Assembly: GCA_023230535.1 (NCBI GenBank)
Contig: JALNXC010000024.1
Location: 1-10,093, forward strand
Direction: 5' to 3'
Origin: Alkaliphilus sp.
Lineage (GTDB): Bacteria > Bacillota > Clostridia > Peptostreptococcales > Natronincolaceae
Length of the DNA stretch: 10,093 bases
A program made the translations under genes and the position numbers. This document shows, one piece after another, positions 1-7,705 of the stretch (positions are counted from its first letter, which is position 1; each line of letters opens with the position of its first letter). The notes under the pieces were generated by a model. That model worked only from the letters and a program-made list of their open reading frames with translations, was not told where the DNA came from and searched no databases.

Positions 1-45
1 ATAAAGCATGGATTCTTTTAGTAATTTTTCAAATGTCTCATTCAT
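1..45 (-). CDS. 5' end of an unidentified gene, cut by the window edge
   Basis: An ATG at 43-45 is preceded by GGAGG (55-59) with 9 nt spacing, a good ribosome binding site. The 15 visible codons read MNETFEKLLKESMLY without a stop and run off the left edge. This is too little to assign a family. It follows the HD-GYP gene on the same strand with about 78 nt between stop and start and no visible hairpin terminator, so it may be the third gene of that operon. The supporting evidence is only the ribosome site and the open frame. Confidence 0.6.
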   Translation of the reverse strand, partial: MNETFEKLLKESMLY

Positions 46-123
46 ATAAATATTCCTCCAAGCAAAATTAAATTAAGCATATAGATAATCCAAATAATTA
101 TTGATCAAACCTATTATATTTTA

Positions 124-2298
124 CTAATCTGCTAAAATTACTTCAGCAAATTTTTCTACTAAATAGGAGTCAAATTGGGTTCCCTTATGTTTTCTCAATT
201 CCTGTACAGCATCTTTTTTATTTAAAACCCCATCCTTATATGTTCTCTCGGAAGTGATCGCATCAAAAGCGTCTGCTATGGTTACAATCTTTGTAAGCCG
301 TTCTATTTCTTCGCCCTTAAGACCGTCCGGATAGCCCTTTCCATCTATGCGTTCATGATGATGCCGTATAATAAATAATGTATCTCTCAAAAATTCCAAA
401 TCTTCAATAAACTCTGCTCCTTTTTGTGAATGATCTTTTATTATATTATATTCCTCACTGCTCAATTTGCCGGTTTTTAATAATACATCATCCGGAATAG
501 CCAATTTCCCTATATCATGCAATATGCTGCCATAACGCAATGTTCTCAATTCATTATTTGAAAGGTTTAATTTTTCACCCAGCATCAAACTATATTTCAT
601 CACTCTTTCGCTATGCCCTTTAGTATATTTGTCCTTAAACTCTATCGCTTTAACTAAACTCATAATGATACCGAAATGAGTCTTTTCAATTTCCTTAATA
701 AGGTTACTGTTCTGTATGGTAACCGATACCGTCTTAGATAATTGTTTCAGATACGGCGTGAAATTTAAATTTAAATTGTTCCCAAAATAACTGATAATAC
801 CTATTACCTCTTCACCTTCATCAAAGATAGGTATTTGCAACAACATGGACATATCCGCACTCCAACTGTATTTAGATGCAAAGCGCGGATCATGTGATGT
901 GTCGGTAATCAATAATTCTTCCTTATTTTCTACAACCCAACCCAGGGTTCCCTCATACTTTTCATAACTTATACATTTATCCAATTCGCTAAAATTTATG
1001 GATTCGGTTATTTTAAAAGATCCGTACTCCTCATTATAAAAATAAATTGCACAATGTTCAGAATTGATTATTTTTTCGGTATATACCAAAATAGACTCCA
1101 AGAGCTCGTGTAACTCTTTTTTCGAGTAAAAAATTTCAGATAAAGAATTTATCAGCCTTTCATTTTGCAGTTTTTTCTTTATTTCATCATATGCTCCCAA
1201 CAATTTACTGCTGGTTTTGTTGATTTTTTCGAAGCTTGCGGACAGTTCCTCATTCATAATTTGTAATTCTTCATCTTTCAACAATACCGCTTCTATAGTT
1301 TTATTAAACTGAACTGCAATATCCCCCAGTTCATCCTTTCTGTTTACAGGTATCTGTGACGTGTAGTCCCCATCCTCAACTTTTTTCATCACCAATATCA
1401 ATTTGTCGATAGGCTTTAGAAGTCCGCTGATGATAAAATTCCCAAAAATTAAAAACAATATGAGTACAACAAAAAGGAGTATAATTTTTTGTTTAAAAAT
1501 ATCTCCTATAGGTCGGTACAAATCTTTTTGATTTATGGATATTACGGCTACAAGCCCGGTTCCCTCTATTTTTTTAAAGAATGCATACCTCTTAATATTG
1601 TCACAGTCCCTATACCGTGTATAACCGCTTTCCCCTGCAAATTCATCAATGCCAACATGGCTGACAAAGTTTTCACAAGGAATACTGATATCTTTTGGCT
1701 GCAAAACAATATCCCCACGTCTGTTTGTTAAAAAACCATACCCTTCCCCCTCAATGTTTAAATCATAAATATGTTCCGCAATATTTTCCATAGGAATTGT
1801 ACCGATTAATGCCCCCTTTATTTCATTATTGCCAATTATAGGACTAGCAATAACAATTTGGTAGATTTCGTTGACTTTGGAATATATAGGATCTGAAACA
1901 ACAGTGGTTCTTTTCTCAAATGCCTCTTTTAAGTATCCACTATCGGACAAATCCCCTATTTCCTCTGTTCCCGTAATATTATAAGTTTTATCCTCATGAA
2001 CTAAACCCATCTCTTTAAACATACTTATATGCAGCACATCATATAGATAGGAAGATACTGTTTCCCAATTTAAATCACTACTGTCCAACCCTCGGCTTAT
2101 TGCATCTAATACACGCTTTCCATTTTTAATATCCTGTTCCAATTCCTGAACCCGTTTTTCAATATTAACAACGGATATCCTGTGTTTATAATCTATGACA
2201 AGATTTAATGCGGACCTTTGGGTCACTACCCACAAGGAAATAAAAGCAATTATTAATACCAATGTTCCCATTAATGGAAGTTTATATTTTAATTTCAT
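124..2298 (-). CDS. Membrane Cache-HAMP-GAF-HD-GYP signalling protein (probable c-di-GMP phosphodiesterase)
   Basis: A 724-residue membrane sensor. Residues 7-26 form the first membrane segment, about 35-265 an extracytoplasmic Cache-like sensor (it contains a DPIYSKVNEIYQIVIASPI stretch typical of dCache), 271-292 the second membrane segment, and 293-345 a HAMP linker (KPIDKLILVMKKVEDGDY). A coiled coil follows to about 385, then a GAF-like domain (about 395-530) and a C-terminal HD-GYP domain (about 545-720). The HD-GYP residues are present: H562 (GHSERV), H594-D595 in LHDIGK, the HHHERIDGKGYPDG block at 646-659 with GYP at 655-657, and DAFDAIT at 677-683. The expected activity is hydrolysis of cyclic-di-GMP (HD-GYP family knowledge), controlled by an external ligand and perhaps a second one at the GAF domain. 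No GGDEF domain is present. The ATG has a GGGGGG ribosome site (2305-2310) 6 nt upstream and lies 50 nt after the PP2C gene, indicating one operon. Confidence 0.93.
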   Translation of the reverse strand: MKLKYKLPLMGTLVLIIAFISLWVVTQRSALNLVIDYKHRISVVNIEKRVQELEQDIKNGKRVLDAISRGLDSSDLNWETVSSYLYDVLHISMFKEMGLVHEDKTYNITGTEEIGDLSDSGYLKEAFEKRTTVVSDPIYSKVNEIYQIVIASPIIGNNEIKGALIGTIPMENIAEHIYDLNIEGEGYGFLTNRRGDIVLQPKDISIPCENFVSHVGIDEFAGESGYTRYRDCDNIKRYAFFKKIEGTGLVAVISINQKDLYRPIGDIFKQKIILLFVVLILFLIFGNFIISGLLKPIDKLILVMKKVEDGDYTSQIPVNRKDELGDIAVQFNKTIEAVLLKDEELQIMNEELSASFEKINKTSSKLLGAYDEIKKKLQNERLINSLSEIFYSKKELHELLESILVYTEKIINSEHCAIYFYNEEYGSFKITESINFSELDKCISYEKYEGTLGWVVENKEELLITDTSHDPRFASKYSWSADMSMLLQIPIFDEGEEVIGIISYFGNNLNLNFTPYLKQLSKTVSVTIQNSNLIKEIEKTHFGIIMSLVKAIEFKDKYTKGHSERVMKYSLMLGEKLNLSNNELRTLRYGSILHDIGKLAIPDDVLLKTGKLSSEEYNIIKDHSQKGAEFIEDLEFLRDTLFIIRHHHERIDGKGYPDGLKGEEIERLTKIVTIADAFDAITSERTYKDGVLNKKDAVQELRKHKGTQFDSYLVEKFAEVILAD

Positions 2299-2348
2299 TT
2301 AATTCCCCCCGTTGATACAATAGAACTTGAAATTAAATTACCATAATT

Positions 2349-3563
2349 TTAAATATCCCTTGCCCAACGCATCTCTATTATCGATAGATCATCCTTCAGA
2401 CTAGTTTGTTCCCTTATCAATCTGTTTAAACCCATTATCAAATGACCGCTTGCAAAATCTATATCCTTTTGTATACAATCAATGATGCCGTCAAGTTCAA
2501 TAGGACCGCCTTTTTTATCCTTTATCTCCATTAAACCGTCCGTATATATAATTAAATGATCCCCGGAATCTAAATATATTGTCTTTTCTTCATATTCTTC
2601 ACTGAATTCAAAGCCCACCGGAGTACCATAAGCATCCAATTCTAATATCTCTCCCGTACCTTTGACCAATAAAGGGGTGGGATGCCCGGCCCTCACATAC
2701 TTCATCATTCCTGTTCTAACGTTTAAAACCATATAAAAAATGGTAAAATAATGACTATACCTCCCAAAAACAAATCTTTCATTTAAATAATTAACAACCT
2801 CTAATGGAGTTATAATCTCATAGTATGGCGGCCCATTTGTCTTTCTTTTTAAAGGCGAGCCCCTATCTACATCTAAAATTAGTGTTTCCGATAATATAAC
2901 GGCTAACATTGAAGATGCTACCCCATGACCCATTACATCAAGCATATATATTCCTACATTATCATCGTCTAACATAAATACATCAAATATGTCACCGCCA
3001 ACCCTTCCGGAAGGCTGAAAGGTACAATTAAATGAACAATTCGGTATATCTCCGAAAGATTTCGGTATCAATGCCTCCTGTATCTTGGCGGCTAAATTCA
3101 GATCCCTTTCCAGTTCCCTTTTTTGTTTTTTGATTATTTGCAAATTCTCTTCCAATGCTTTTTGTGACATGGTTAACTGTTTTTGTAAATCCATCAACTT
3201 AGCCTGATTTTGTATTTTAAAAATCAAATCTATTTCTTCAAATGGAAAGCTTATATAATCATCTATATCCATAGAGATTAATTTTTTCTTGTCTTCTATA
3301 TCCAGCTCCTTAAATACCACAATGACAGGTATTTTTTTTATATAGTAATTATCTTTTAAAATATCACATAATTCTAATTTATATTTCTCATCGCAAAAAC
3401 AATTGGTTAAAATAACATGGGGCATTTCCTTGAGTATGGTTTCCTCACAAATATGACCGGCCAATTTCTGAACGACCTCATACCCATGTTTTCTAAGCAG
3501 TTCTTTGACATGGGTTAATGGATTATCTTCTAAATCAAGTATAAGGATCTTATAAGTATTCAA
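2349..3563 (-). CDS. Receiver-like/PP2C (SpoIIE/RsbU-type) protein serine phosphatase
   Basis: A soluble 404-residue protein: a receiver-like domain at about 4-120, a coiled coil at about 122-160, and a PP2C-type SpoIIE domain at about 160-402. Metal-binding aspartates of the phosphatase are visible: RVGGDIFD (D191), LDVMGHG (D209), IYTDGLMEIKD (D342) and KDDLSI (D391/D392). The AAKIQEALIPKSF stretch is typical of RsbU-like proteins. Such enzymes usually dephosphorylate an anti-sigma-factor antagonist (family knowledge); no antagonist or anti-sigma gene is in the window. The receiver is odd: the usual phospho-acceptor Asp aligns with N54 (HVILTN), the conserved Thr/Ser with F84 (PVIVVF), and the conserved Lys with F106 (ISFPF). 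It is therefore probably not phosphorylated. The start codon is TTG, chosen because GGGGGG (3571-3576) sits 7 nt upstream and no alternative start exists near the first receiver strand. It is the first gene of an operon with the HD-GYP gene. Confidence 0.9.
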   Translation of the reverse strand: MNTYKILILDLEDNPLTHVKELLRKHGYEVVQKLAGHICEETILKEMPHVILTNCFCDEKYKLELCDILKDNYYIKKIPVIVVFKELDIEDKKKLISMDIDDYISFPFEEIDLIFKIQNQAKLMDLQKQLTMSQKALEENLQIIKKQKRELERDLNLAAKIQEALIPKSFGDIPNCSFNCTFQPSGRVGGDIFDVFMLDDDNVGIYMLDVMGHGVASSMLAVILSETLILDVDRGSPLKRKTNGPPYYEIITPLEVVNYLNERFVFGRYSHYFTIFYMVLNVRTGMMKYVRAGHPTPLLVKGTGEILELDAYGTPVGFEFSEEYEEKTIYLDSGDHLIIYTDGLMEIKDKKGGPIELDGIIDCIQKDIDFASGHLIMGLNRLIREQTSLKDDLSIIEMRWARDI

Positions 3564-3930
3564 TTTGATGCCCCCCTATTTTAAATATATTAATATTTTA
3601 CATCTAAAGGTTTAGACTTTTTAAGACGGGATTTACAAAAATATATATTTATCAGACACCATCGCAGTTTTTATTTTCCTATATGATATATTCTACATAT
3701 TTCGATAAATCCCTACCTTCCCATAAAATTTAATTGGTTTTTTAATTTAAGCCCTTGTACCTTCGTTTTATGTTTGTCAGTACCATAATAAAAAATCCCC
3801 ATATAATATTTAGATTCTTATTCAATCTAATTATAAGGAGAACATATATGTTTTTTATATCTATTTTTATTTTCATTTTACCAAAAATCTTGCAAACAAT
3901 GAAAGGACTGTCCAATATAAAGATCAGTTA
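3564..3930. other. 367-base intergenic stretch before the signalling operon
   Basis: This AT-rich stretch lies between the HAD gene stop and the PP2C gene start and has no convincing conserved gene. It holds a weak minus-strand promoter candidate with an inverted repeat (3595-3624). It also holds a 7-bp stem hairpin (TTAGATT/AATCTAA, 3810-3830), a perfect 12-bp palindrome AACATATATGTT (3841-3852), and a plus-strand micro-ORF (3848-3964) with an AAGGAG site 7 nt upstream. No T-tract terminator for the HAD gene is evident. Confidence 0.7.
3595..3624 (-). promoter_or_regulatory. Weak candidate promoter with inverted repeat, signalling operon
   Basis: On the minus strand, TTAAAA (3619-3624) and TAAAAT (3595-3600) are separated by 18 nt, 31 nt upstream of the TTG start. 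The spacer contains the inverted repeat TCTAAA-CC-TTTAGA (3603-3616), placed where a repressor could block polymerase. The -35 match is only 4 of 6, so this is a tentative call. Confidence 0.3.
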
Positions 3931-4656
3931 TTACAGGAATTCCACATCCGCGGTTAATTTGTAAATTACATCTTTTCTTTCGACAATTATTATAGTTTTT
4001 TCACACAATTCTCTGTCATTTCTAATATTTTGCAACAGTTCCTTAGTCGGATTAATCGCAATCGGATTTCCAACTAATTTTAACATGGAATAATCCCCGA
4101 TTGTATCACCATATGCATAGCTGTTTTGCAAATCTATATCATATTTCTCAACAAACTCCATAATAGCTACATGCTTACTGTCGGAATCCCACATTTGAAC
4201 AATTTCGCCGGTAAAATTATTGTTTTCATCTGTTTTATATTCTGTTCCCCGATAATCGGCCACCTCATATTTTTGCGCCATTTTAGATACTAAATAATCC
4301 GGGCTGCCTGAAATAAAAATAACTATATGTCCCTGAGATTTATGCCAATTAATTCTATCTCGGGTAAATCGATATACTCTATCACCTTTTGAACATATTA
4401 TTTGATCCGATATATAATCCATATAATCCTTATTTAATCCTTTCATAGTTTGAAGATATATTTTAGCTACCTGAGTCAAATAATTATCATAATTCCCCTG
4501 TCTCATATCCCAATCATGAAATGCACCTCGAACAACAATATGCCACGTAATCGGGTCTATAACTTCATATTTTATTAATCTCTTAAAATGTTCTATCATC
4601 AGAGAATCCCTATAAAGTGTCCCATCAATATCGAAAAATACTCCCTTGTTTTTCAT
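3931..4656 (-). CDS. HAD superfamily subfamily IB phosphatase (SerB-like)
   Basis: A soluble 241-residue hydrolase. Numbered from the ATG at 4656, HAD motif I is FFDIDGTLY with nucleophile D9 and acid/base D11. Motif II is FISGSP with S116. The motif III Lys is probably K161 (DSKHVA). Motif IV is AYGDTIGDYSML with D184 and D188. The long cap between motifs I and II and the ISGSP form fit subfamily IB, which includes phosphoserine phosphatase-like enzymes (family knowledge). The true substrate cannot be read from sequence. An ATG six codons upstream (4674) has no ribosome site, while the ATG at 4656 has AGAAGGG 5 nt upstream, so the shorter form is preferred. It seems to be monocistronic, with a promoter upstream and unrelated genes on both sides. 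Confidence 0.9.
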   Translation of the reverse strand: MKNKGVFFDIDGTLYRDSLMIEHFKRLIKYEVIDPITWHIVVRGAFHDWDMRQGNYDNYLTQVAKIYLQTMKGLNKDYMDYISDQIICSKGDRVYRFTRDRINWHKSQGHIVIFISGSPDYLVSKMAQKYEVADYRGTEYKTDENNNFTGEIVQMWDSDSKHVAIMEFVEKYDIDLQNSYAYGDTIGDYSMLKLVGNPIAINPTKELLQNIRNDRELCEKTIIIVERKDVIYKLTADVEFL

Positions 4657-4708
4657 TTCATCCCTTCTTCCCATATTACAATTTAGCTATTAATTAATTT
4701 ATTACGTA

Positions 4709-4736
4709 ATAATATACCCATCCTGTAAATACTCAA
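4709..4736 (-). promoter_or_regulatory. Candidate promoter of the HAD phosphatase gene
   Basis: Minus-strand TTGAGT (4731-4736) and TATTAT (4709-4714) are separated by 16 nt, about 50 nt upstream of the ATG at 4656. The 14-bp perfect palindrome TTATTACGTAATAA (4699-4712) overlaps the -10 element and the likely transcription start, where an operator would sit. Confidence 0.45.
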
Positions 4737-4830
4737 TCCATAACTAAATATATGTTGATTATCTTATCATATACTTCATATATAAGTAACTTTCTAACCT
4801 GACAAAAAAGTTTTTCGGCTACCGGTTTTA

Positions 4831-4872
4831 TAAACAATAAAAAAGCAACCATGATTGCTTTTTTATTGTTTA
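4831..4872 (-). terminator. Intrinsic terminator, 18-bp stem, probably bidirectional
   Basis: TAAACAATAAAAAAGCAA (4831-4848) pairs perfectly with 4855-4872 around a 6-nt loop. Either strand gives a hairpin whose 3' arm contains six U residues, so it should work in both directions. It lies about 120 nt beyond the deacetylase stop and separates that gene from the HAD gene. Confidence 0.85.
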
Positions 4873-4992
4873 TACTATTAGATCTAATTTATCATTTTAA
4901 CAAGGACGCATCCTGATTCAGCCTGCTATACCGACGAGCAAAACTGTAATCGTATATGTTTTTATTAAATATTTATATGGCGATTCAACGAT

Positions 4993-5916
4993 TTAATCTA
5001 ATATTTCAGTGACAGTGACAAATTCATAACCCTGCTCTATGATCCAATCTATCATAATAGGCAATGTATCCACCGTATTTTTTACTGTCTTTGCATTGCC
5101 GCTATTATGCATCAATATAATTCCACCCGGTTTCAGCTGTTGTTTTACATATTTCATCATCTGTTCACCCGATGTGCCGGCCCAATCTCTGGTATCTACC
5201 GACCAATTAACAATTTTATATCCCAAGGAGTCGATCAATTGTTTATCCTGTGTTTTAACCGCTCCATAGGGAGGCCTGAATATCGGTACATGTTCGCCGA
5301 ATACATCTATTAATAATTCCTCTGTTTTTAGTATTTCATTTTCTTTTGATTTTTTTGATATTTTAGGCAAGTATTTGTGACTCCAACTATGATTGCCTAT
5401 TTCATGGCCCCTGGCATGGATATCTTTTAAAACGTCTGTATTTCTTGCAGCATTTTGTCCTACTACAAAAAAAGTAGCCTTGACATTATACTCGTCCAAT
5501 ATATCTAAAATTTGTGGCGTAAGTTCAGATTCCGGACCATCATCAAAGGTAAGAGCAGCTAACTTTTTAGTCCCGTCCCCGGAATAATGAATTTTTATAT
5601 TACCGGAATCTGATTTTTCTTCCGGTTCTGTCTCGTTTGCATTGTTTCCCTTATTATCACTATTATCATTGATATTTTCGTTGTCTTCGTCTTCCACAAT
5701 TCCTTCATTTTTATCCTCATCGGAATCTATTATGTCTTCTTCTTCATTTTCATTATTATCAATATGTTCTACACTCTGAACCGGAACATTTTGGATATCT
5801 TTTTCATCATTATCAGAATCTGTCGAAAGATCTGAGGCCCCGGCCATTGTACAGCCCGTAATTACAAATATACCTAAAATAGCCATCAAAAAAATGTTAA
5901 ATATATGCTTTTTCAT
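4993..5916 (-). CDS. Lipoprotein polysaccharide deacetylase (NodB domain)
   Basis: A 307-residue secreted lipoprotein. Residues 4-21 form a hydrophobic signal segment ending in a lipobox ITGC with lipidated C22. Residues about 28-103 are a low-complexity linker very rich in Asp, Glu and Asn. A NodB/CE4 deacetylase domain fills about 117-305. CE4 motifs are visible: TFDDGP (D125, D126), HSWSH (H176, H180), RPPYG (214-218), SVDTRDW (D241) and LMHNSG (H270). Family members remove acetyl groups from peptidoglycan or other polysaccharides using a metal held by the Asp-His-His triad. In motif 5 the usual Asp after the catalytic His is Asn. The frame is open back to 6012, but the ATG at 5916 has GAGGGG 10 nt upstream and begins a proper signal peptide (MKKHIF), so the 32 upstream residues are rejected. 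It seems to be transcribed alone. Confidence 0.92.
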   Translation of the reverse strand: MKKHIFNIFLMAILGIFVITGCTMAGASDLSTDSDNDEKDIQNVPVQSVEHIDNNENEEEDIIDSDEDKNEGIVEDEDNENINDNSDNKGNNANETEPEEKSDSGNIKIHYSGDGTKKLAALTFDDGPESELTPQILDILDEYNVKATFFVVGQNAARNTDVLKDIHARGHEIGNHSWSHKYLPKISKKSKENEILKTEELLIDVFGEHVPIFRPPYGAVKTQDKQLIDSLGYKIVNWSVDTRDWAGTSGEQMMKYVKQQLKPGGIILMHNSGNAKTVKNTVDTLPIMIDWIIEQGYEFVTVTEILD

Positions 5917-6065
5917 TTCAGTCTTTCCCCTCATCCTATGTAATGTCCGATGATAACTTATACCATCAGTATACTGAAATATTTGTCGAAATACATTACA
6001 AAATCGTAACAATATAAATTGAAATTTTGCTCGAGAAACTTTTAATTATAAACAGTAAAACTGTA

Positions 6066-7691
6066 CTATTTCACAGCCTTAATCTTATCTATTACGGCTA
6101 AAGCGATATTGGAAGAATGGTCCGCAATACGCTCTAAATTGCTGATAATATCCACAAATACAATACCGGAACTGGGAACACACTGTCCGGCACTCAACCT
6201 TCCTATATGATTTTCCCTCAAGGTTCTCTCCAGATAATCTGTGCGTCTTTCCATTTCAAGCACTTCCATGGCCAATTCCCCATCTATGGACTCCAGGGCA
6301 GTTAATGCATCTATGTAAGATCTCAAAACCAATTCTGTCATCTGTCTCAACTCTTCTATTGCCACATCCGAAAAAATCAATTGACCATCAATCAATTCTT
6401 GTGCCAATTCCACTAAATTTTCGGCATGATCCCCCACTCTTTCTATGTCATTGATTGTATTAAAGAGTCCATCCACAGTTTCCCTGTTTTCTGTAGAAAT
6501 ATTGGTATTGGATAATTTTATAAGATAGATTGAAATTTCCTTCTCCATTCCGTTAATTATCTTTTCTATACGCAATGTTTCATCAATTTTCTTCTGTTCC
6601 CTGTTAAAAATTGCCTCCAGAGAATTTTCTAAGGATAATCTTGCCATATTACCCATGTGAAGAGTTTCTCTTATAGCACTCGCTAACGCTATAGGAGGTG
6701 TTTCCAACATACGATCGTCAATATATTTAATGCCTTCCGGCATCTCTTCTTCTCCTGAAATAAATTTATCGGTCAAATAAACAAAAGTGTTAAAAAAAGG
6801 CAACATAATGATTGTAGTTGTGATATTAAATATGGTATGAGCATTGGCAATTTGCCTTGAAACAGCACGGGCAGTTGTTCCCGGGTCTACCATTGTTATA
6901 ATTTGATACAGTGGTCTTTGCAATAATGCGACAAAAATTATTGTTCCGAATACATTAAATATTACGTGGACCGCCGCCGCCCTTTTAGCAGTTCGATTAG
7001 CCCCTATACTTGAAAATAAAGCCGTTATAGTTGTGCCGATATTGATTCCGAATAAAACGGGCAACCCCGATGAAATGGGAATAAGCCCCTGAGATGCCAG
7101 TGCTAATAAGAGACCTGTAGATGCACTGCTGCTTTGAAGCACTGCCGTAATTGTAAATCCCGCAAATATACTTAAAATCGGATGTTCTCCAAAACTGATT
7201 AAAACATTTTTAAAACCCTCATATTCACCCAAAGGTTTTAAGGCATCTCCCATAAACTTCATACCCAAAAACAAAACACCAAAACCAATAAATGCTTCGG
7301 CAATCTGCTTTATTCTAGGTTTTTTGGAAAAAAGCCATACTCCTACGGAAATTCCCACAATAATCGAGGCATATTGATCAATTTCAAATGTAATTATCTG
7401 AGCAGTAACGGTTGTTCCGATATTTGCCCCCATAATGATGCCTATGGCCTGAGTCAGAGTCATCACGCCTGCATTAACAAAACCGATTATCATTACAGTA
7501 GTTGCACTGCTGCTCTGTACAATCATGGTTGTAACAGCACCCGCAACAATCGCAATAAAACGGTTACTGGTCAACATACCAATAATAGATTTCAGCTTAT
7601 TGCCTGCAACTTTTTGAAGCCCCGTACTCATTATCTTCATCCCGTAGAGGAATAATCCCAGGCCTCCTATAAGGCCAAAGACGATCTCCAT
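6066..7691 (-). CDS. Na+/phosphate cotransporter family protein with C-terminal PhoU-like domain
   Basis: A 541-residue membrane protein. The N-terminal part (1-310) is a duplicated Na/Pi cotransporter unit. The first repeat has QSSSATT at 59-65 and GANIGTT at 88-94; the second has QSSSAST at 186-192 and GINIGTT at 215-221. Such paired QSSS motifs form the substrate site in this family (SLC34/NptA relatives, family knowledge). Residues about 340-541 are helical with repeated NDIERVGDHAENL and SNLERIADHSSNI elements, typical of PhoU-like metal-binding domains. The expected role is sodium-coupled uptake of phosphate across the cytoplasmic membrane, with the tail regulating it. The ATG has GGGAGG (7701-7706) 9 nt upstream. 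It lies 78 nt after the Asp23 gene on the same strand, with an inverted repeat in the gap. Length and layout are normal for the family. Confidence 0.93.
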   Translation of the reverse strand: MEIVFGLIGGLGLFLYGMKIMSTGLQKVAGNKLKSIIGMLTSNRFIAIVAGAVTTMIVQSSSATTVMIIGFVNAGVMTLTQAIGIIMGANIGTTVTAQIITFEIDQYASIIVGISVGVWLFSKKPRIKQIAEAFIGFGVLFLGMKFMGDALKPLGEYEGFKNVLISFGEHPILSIFAGFTITAVLQSSSASTGLLLALASQGLIPISSGLPVLFGINIGTTITALFSSIGANRTAKRAAAVHVIFNVFGTIIFVALLQRPLYQIITMVDPGTTARAVSRQIANAHTIFNITTTIIMLPFFNTFVYLTDKFISGEEEMPEGIKYIDDRMLETPPIALASAIRETLHMGNMARLSLENSLEAIFNREQKKIDETLRIEKIINGMEKEISIYLIKLSNTNISTENRETVDGLFNTINDIERVGDHAENLVELAQELIDGQLIFSDVAIEELRQMTELVLRSYIDALTALESIDGELAMEVLEMERRTDYLERTLRENHIGRLSAGQCVPSSGIVFVDIISNLERIADHSSNIALAVIDKIKAVK

Positions 7692-7705
7692 TTAAAAATT
7701 CCTCC

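Larger units (their letters stand above)
4657..4992. other. 336-base intergenic stretch between deacetylase and HAD genes
   Basis: Reading from the deacetylase side, the first 100 bases after its stop have no known gene. They include a slightly more GC-rich patch with a 26-codon open frame lacking a start codon (4892-4972, minus). A strong hairpin terminator follows at 4831-4872, then an AT-rich promoter region for the HAD gene. A second promoter-like pair, TTGTCA (4796-4801) with TATATG 17 nt downstream, lies between terminator and HAD promoter. Confidence 0.7.

Noticed and set aside
3564..3760. Cyclic-di-GMP riboswitch in front of the signalling operon
   Set aside because: Expected given the HD-GYP gene, but the conserved GEMM core is not visible on the minus strand.
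5917..6012. N-terminal extension of the deacetylase frame
   Set aside because: The ATG at 5916 has a good ribosome site and begins a lipoprotein signal; the upstream residues would bury the signal peptide and one of their codons is the ribosome site itself.
6052..6064. ACAGT-AAA-ACTGT hairpin as terminator of the phosphate transporter gene
   Set aside because: The stem is only 5 bp with a 3-nt loop and no clean T-tract follows; it also sits against the stop codon. Too weak to call.
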